Source: Streptomyces wedmorensis
GTDB taxonomy: Bacteria > Actinomycetota > Actinomycetes > Streptomycetales > Streptomycetaceae
Length of the DNA stretch: 7,951 bases
Direction: 5' to 3'
NCBI RefSeq assembly: GCF_000716445.1
Contig: NZ_JNWK01000115.1
Location: 1-7,951 of the forward strand
Shown: in pieces, positions 7,814 to 7,951 of the stretch
Numbering within the stretch: the first letter of the stretch is position 1
Layout: each line of letters opens with the position of its first letter
Translations under genes and position numbers: made by a program
The notes under the pieces: model-generated
The model's input: the letters and a program-made list of their open reading frames with translations, nothing else
Told to the model about the DNA's origin: nothing
Database searches by the model: none

Positions 7814-7951
7814 ACCTTGCCGATACCGAACCCGATCGCCCCGCCGATCGCGCCCATCGCGACATTGATCCCCAGCTCGGTGAGATTCTCCGTCGTGAAC
7901 TCCCGACGCGTCCCCTTCGCGAACCCGACCACCTGCGCCGCGATGTTCAGC
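7696..7951 (-). CDS. Upstream part of the same giant gene in a shifted frame (partial, ends early at a TGA)
   Basis: From 7950 to 7813 this minus frame gives 46 plausible residues: an amphipathic start (L-N-I-A-A-Q-V-V-G-F), a charged patch (K-G-T-R-R-E-F), then a glycine-rich hydrophobic stretch (GINVAMGAIGGAIGFGIG). By my count 42 of its 46 codons end in G or C. Past 7813 the frame degenerates into Arg/Trp/Ser-rich shadow sequence and stops at TGA (7698-7696), while the adjacent frame takes over with K-L-A-T-G-Q-D and continues for 2,600 codons. Only 7951-7813 is therefore likely to be native; 7812-7696 is probably out-of-frame readthrough. The start codon lies outside the window. The segment resembles the end of WXG100-like/CpnT-like N-terminal domains of large actinobacterial proteins, but I cannot confirm this without a profile search. 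A separate small gene overlapping the large one is less likely, because the two frames join into one continuous domain. Confidence 0.7.
   Translation of the reverse strand, partial: LNIAAQVVGFAKGTRREFTTENLTELGINVAMGAIGGAIGFGIGKVLSWRPGRTRVMSPGTWSPRVWRSARRAVRGRRPSGSLR
7808..7815 (-). other. Frameshift junction in the giant gene
   Basis: On the minus strand the bases read GGC AAG GTG TTA AGC TGG in the upstream frame and GTT AAG CTG GCG ACC in the downstream frame. Restoring one base near the TT (for example GTG TTC AAG CTG) would join ...G-I-G-K-V to K-L-A-T-G-Q-D smoothly. Codon bias and protein-like sequence change frame exactly here. There is no canonical X-XXY-YYZ slippery heptamer in the upstream frame, so programmed recoding is not supported. 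A one-base sequencing or assembly error, or a genuine loss-of-function deletion, are the likely explanations. Confidence 0.75.

Larger units (their letters stand above)
7630..7951 (-). other. Glycine-rich, partly hydrophobic conserved-looking domain (C-terminal part)
   Basis: After allowing for the frameshift, about 107 residues form the tail of an ordered domain. It has a charged lead-in (KGTRREFTTENLTELG), a Gly/Ala/Ile-rich segment with closely spaced glycines, then Q-D-A-G-H-V-T-W-H-M-V, a second small-residue stretch (SGLAFGTAGGARAAAQ) and a basic/hydrophobic end (KVNPVKVPRAFNNKFVQVK). The two small-residue stretches could be glycine-zipper helices or weak membrane segments. Order and composition recall the region behind the WXG100-like fold in giant actinobacterial proteins; that assignment is inference. 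The domain ends where the low-complexity linker begins. Confidence 0.5.

Noticed and set aside
1..7951. Modular polyketide or nonribosomal peptide synthase
   Set aside because: The size and GC content fit, but no ketosynthase, acyltransferase, carrier-protein or adenylation motif appears in the translated frame, and the sequence is dominated by disordered linkers and charged helices.

Overview
The window looks like chromosomal DNA of a high-GC actinomycete, most likely Streptomyces or a close relative. The DNA is GC-rich, third codon positions are almost all G or C, and TTA leucine codons are absent from the main reading frame. It appears to lie entirely inside one giant minus-strand gene. 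I translated every codon of that frame by hand from position 7813 down to 2: 2,604 consecutive codons without a stop. Neither the true start (beyond 7951) nor the stop (before position 1) is in the window. I see no intergenic gap, RNA gene, promoter, terminator, insertion sequence or CRISPR array.

Read N- to C-terminus (right to left on the plus strand), the product is a mosaic. It begins with the end of a conserved-looking glycine-rich, partly hydrophobic domain (7951 to about 7630). A Pro/Ser/Thr/Gly/Val linker of about 440 residues with a Gln-Ser tract follows (7630-6314). Next come a charged helical block (6313-5880), a short linker, and a long charged helical region (about 5690-3020) with ten copies of a degenerate motif built around G-M-[ST]-P-x-E-W. 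Then come a Pro/Thr/Gln linker with helical hairpins (3020-2345), a compact segment (2345-1975), an acidic linker with a degenerate duplication (1970-1440), and a mainly helical C-proximal region (1440-1) that runs off the window.

Two observations concern the whole gene. The frame switches near 7808-7815: coding signal lies in one minus frame from 7950 to 7813 and in another from there on, which fits one missing base (assembly error or real inactivating mutation). Also, the roughly 2,650 residues contain no cysteine.

No catalytic motif is visible. Architecture and composition resemble the very large actinobacterial proteins with a WXG100-like/CpnT-like N-terminal domain and those named 'lonely Cys domain-containing', which are thought to be type VII-exported or polymorphic-toxin-like. 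This is inference from remembered family features, not a database match. The most novel element is the repeat region, which I cannot assign to a named family.
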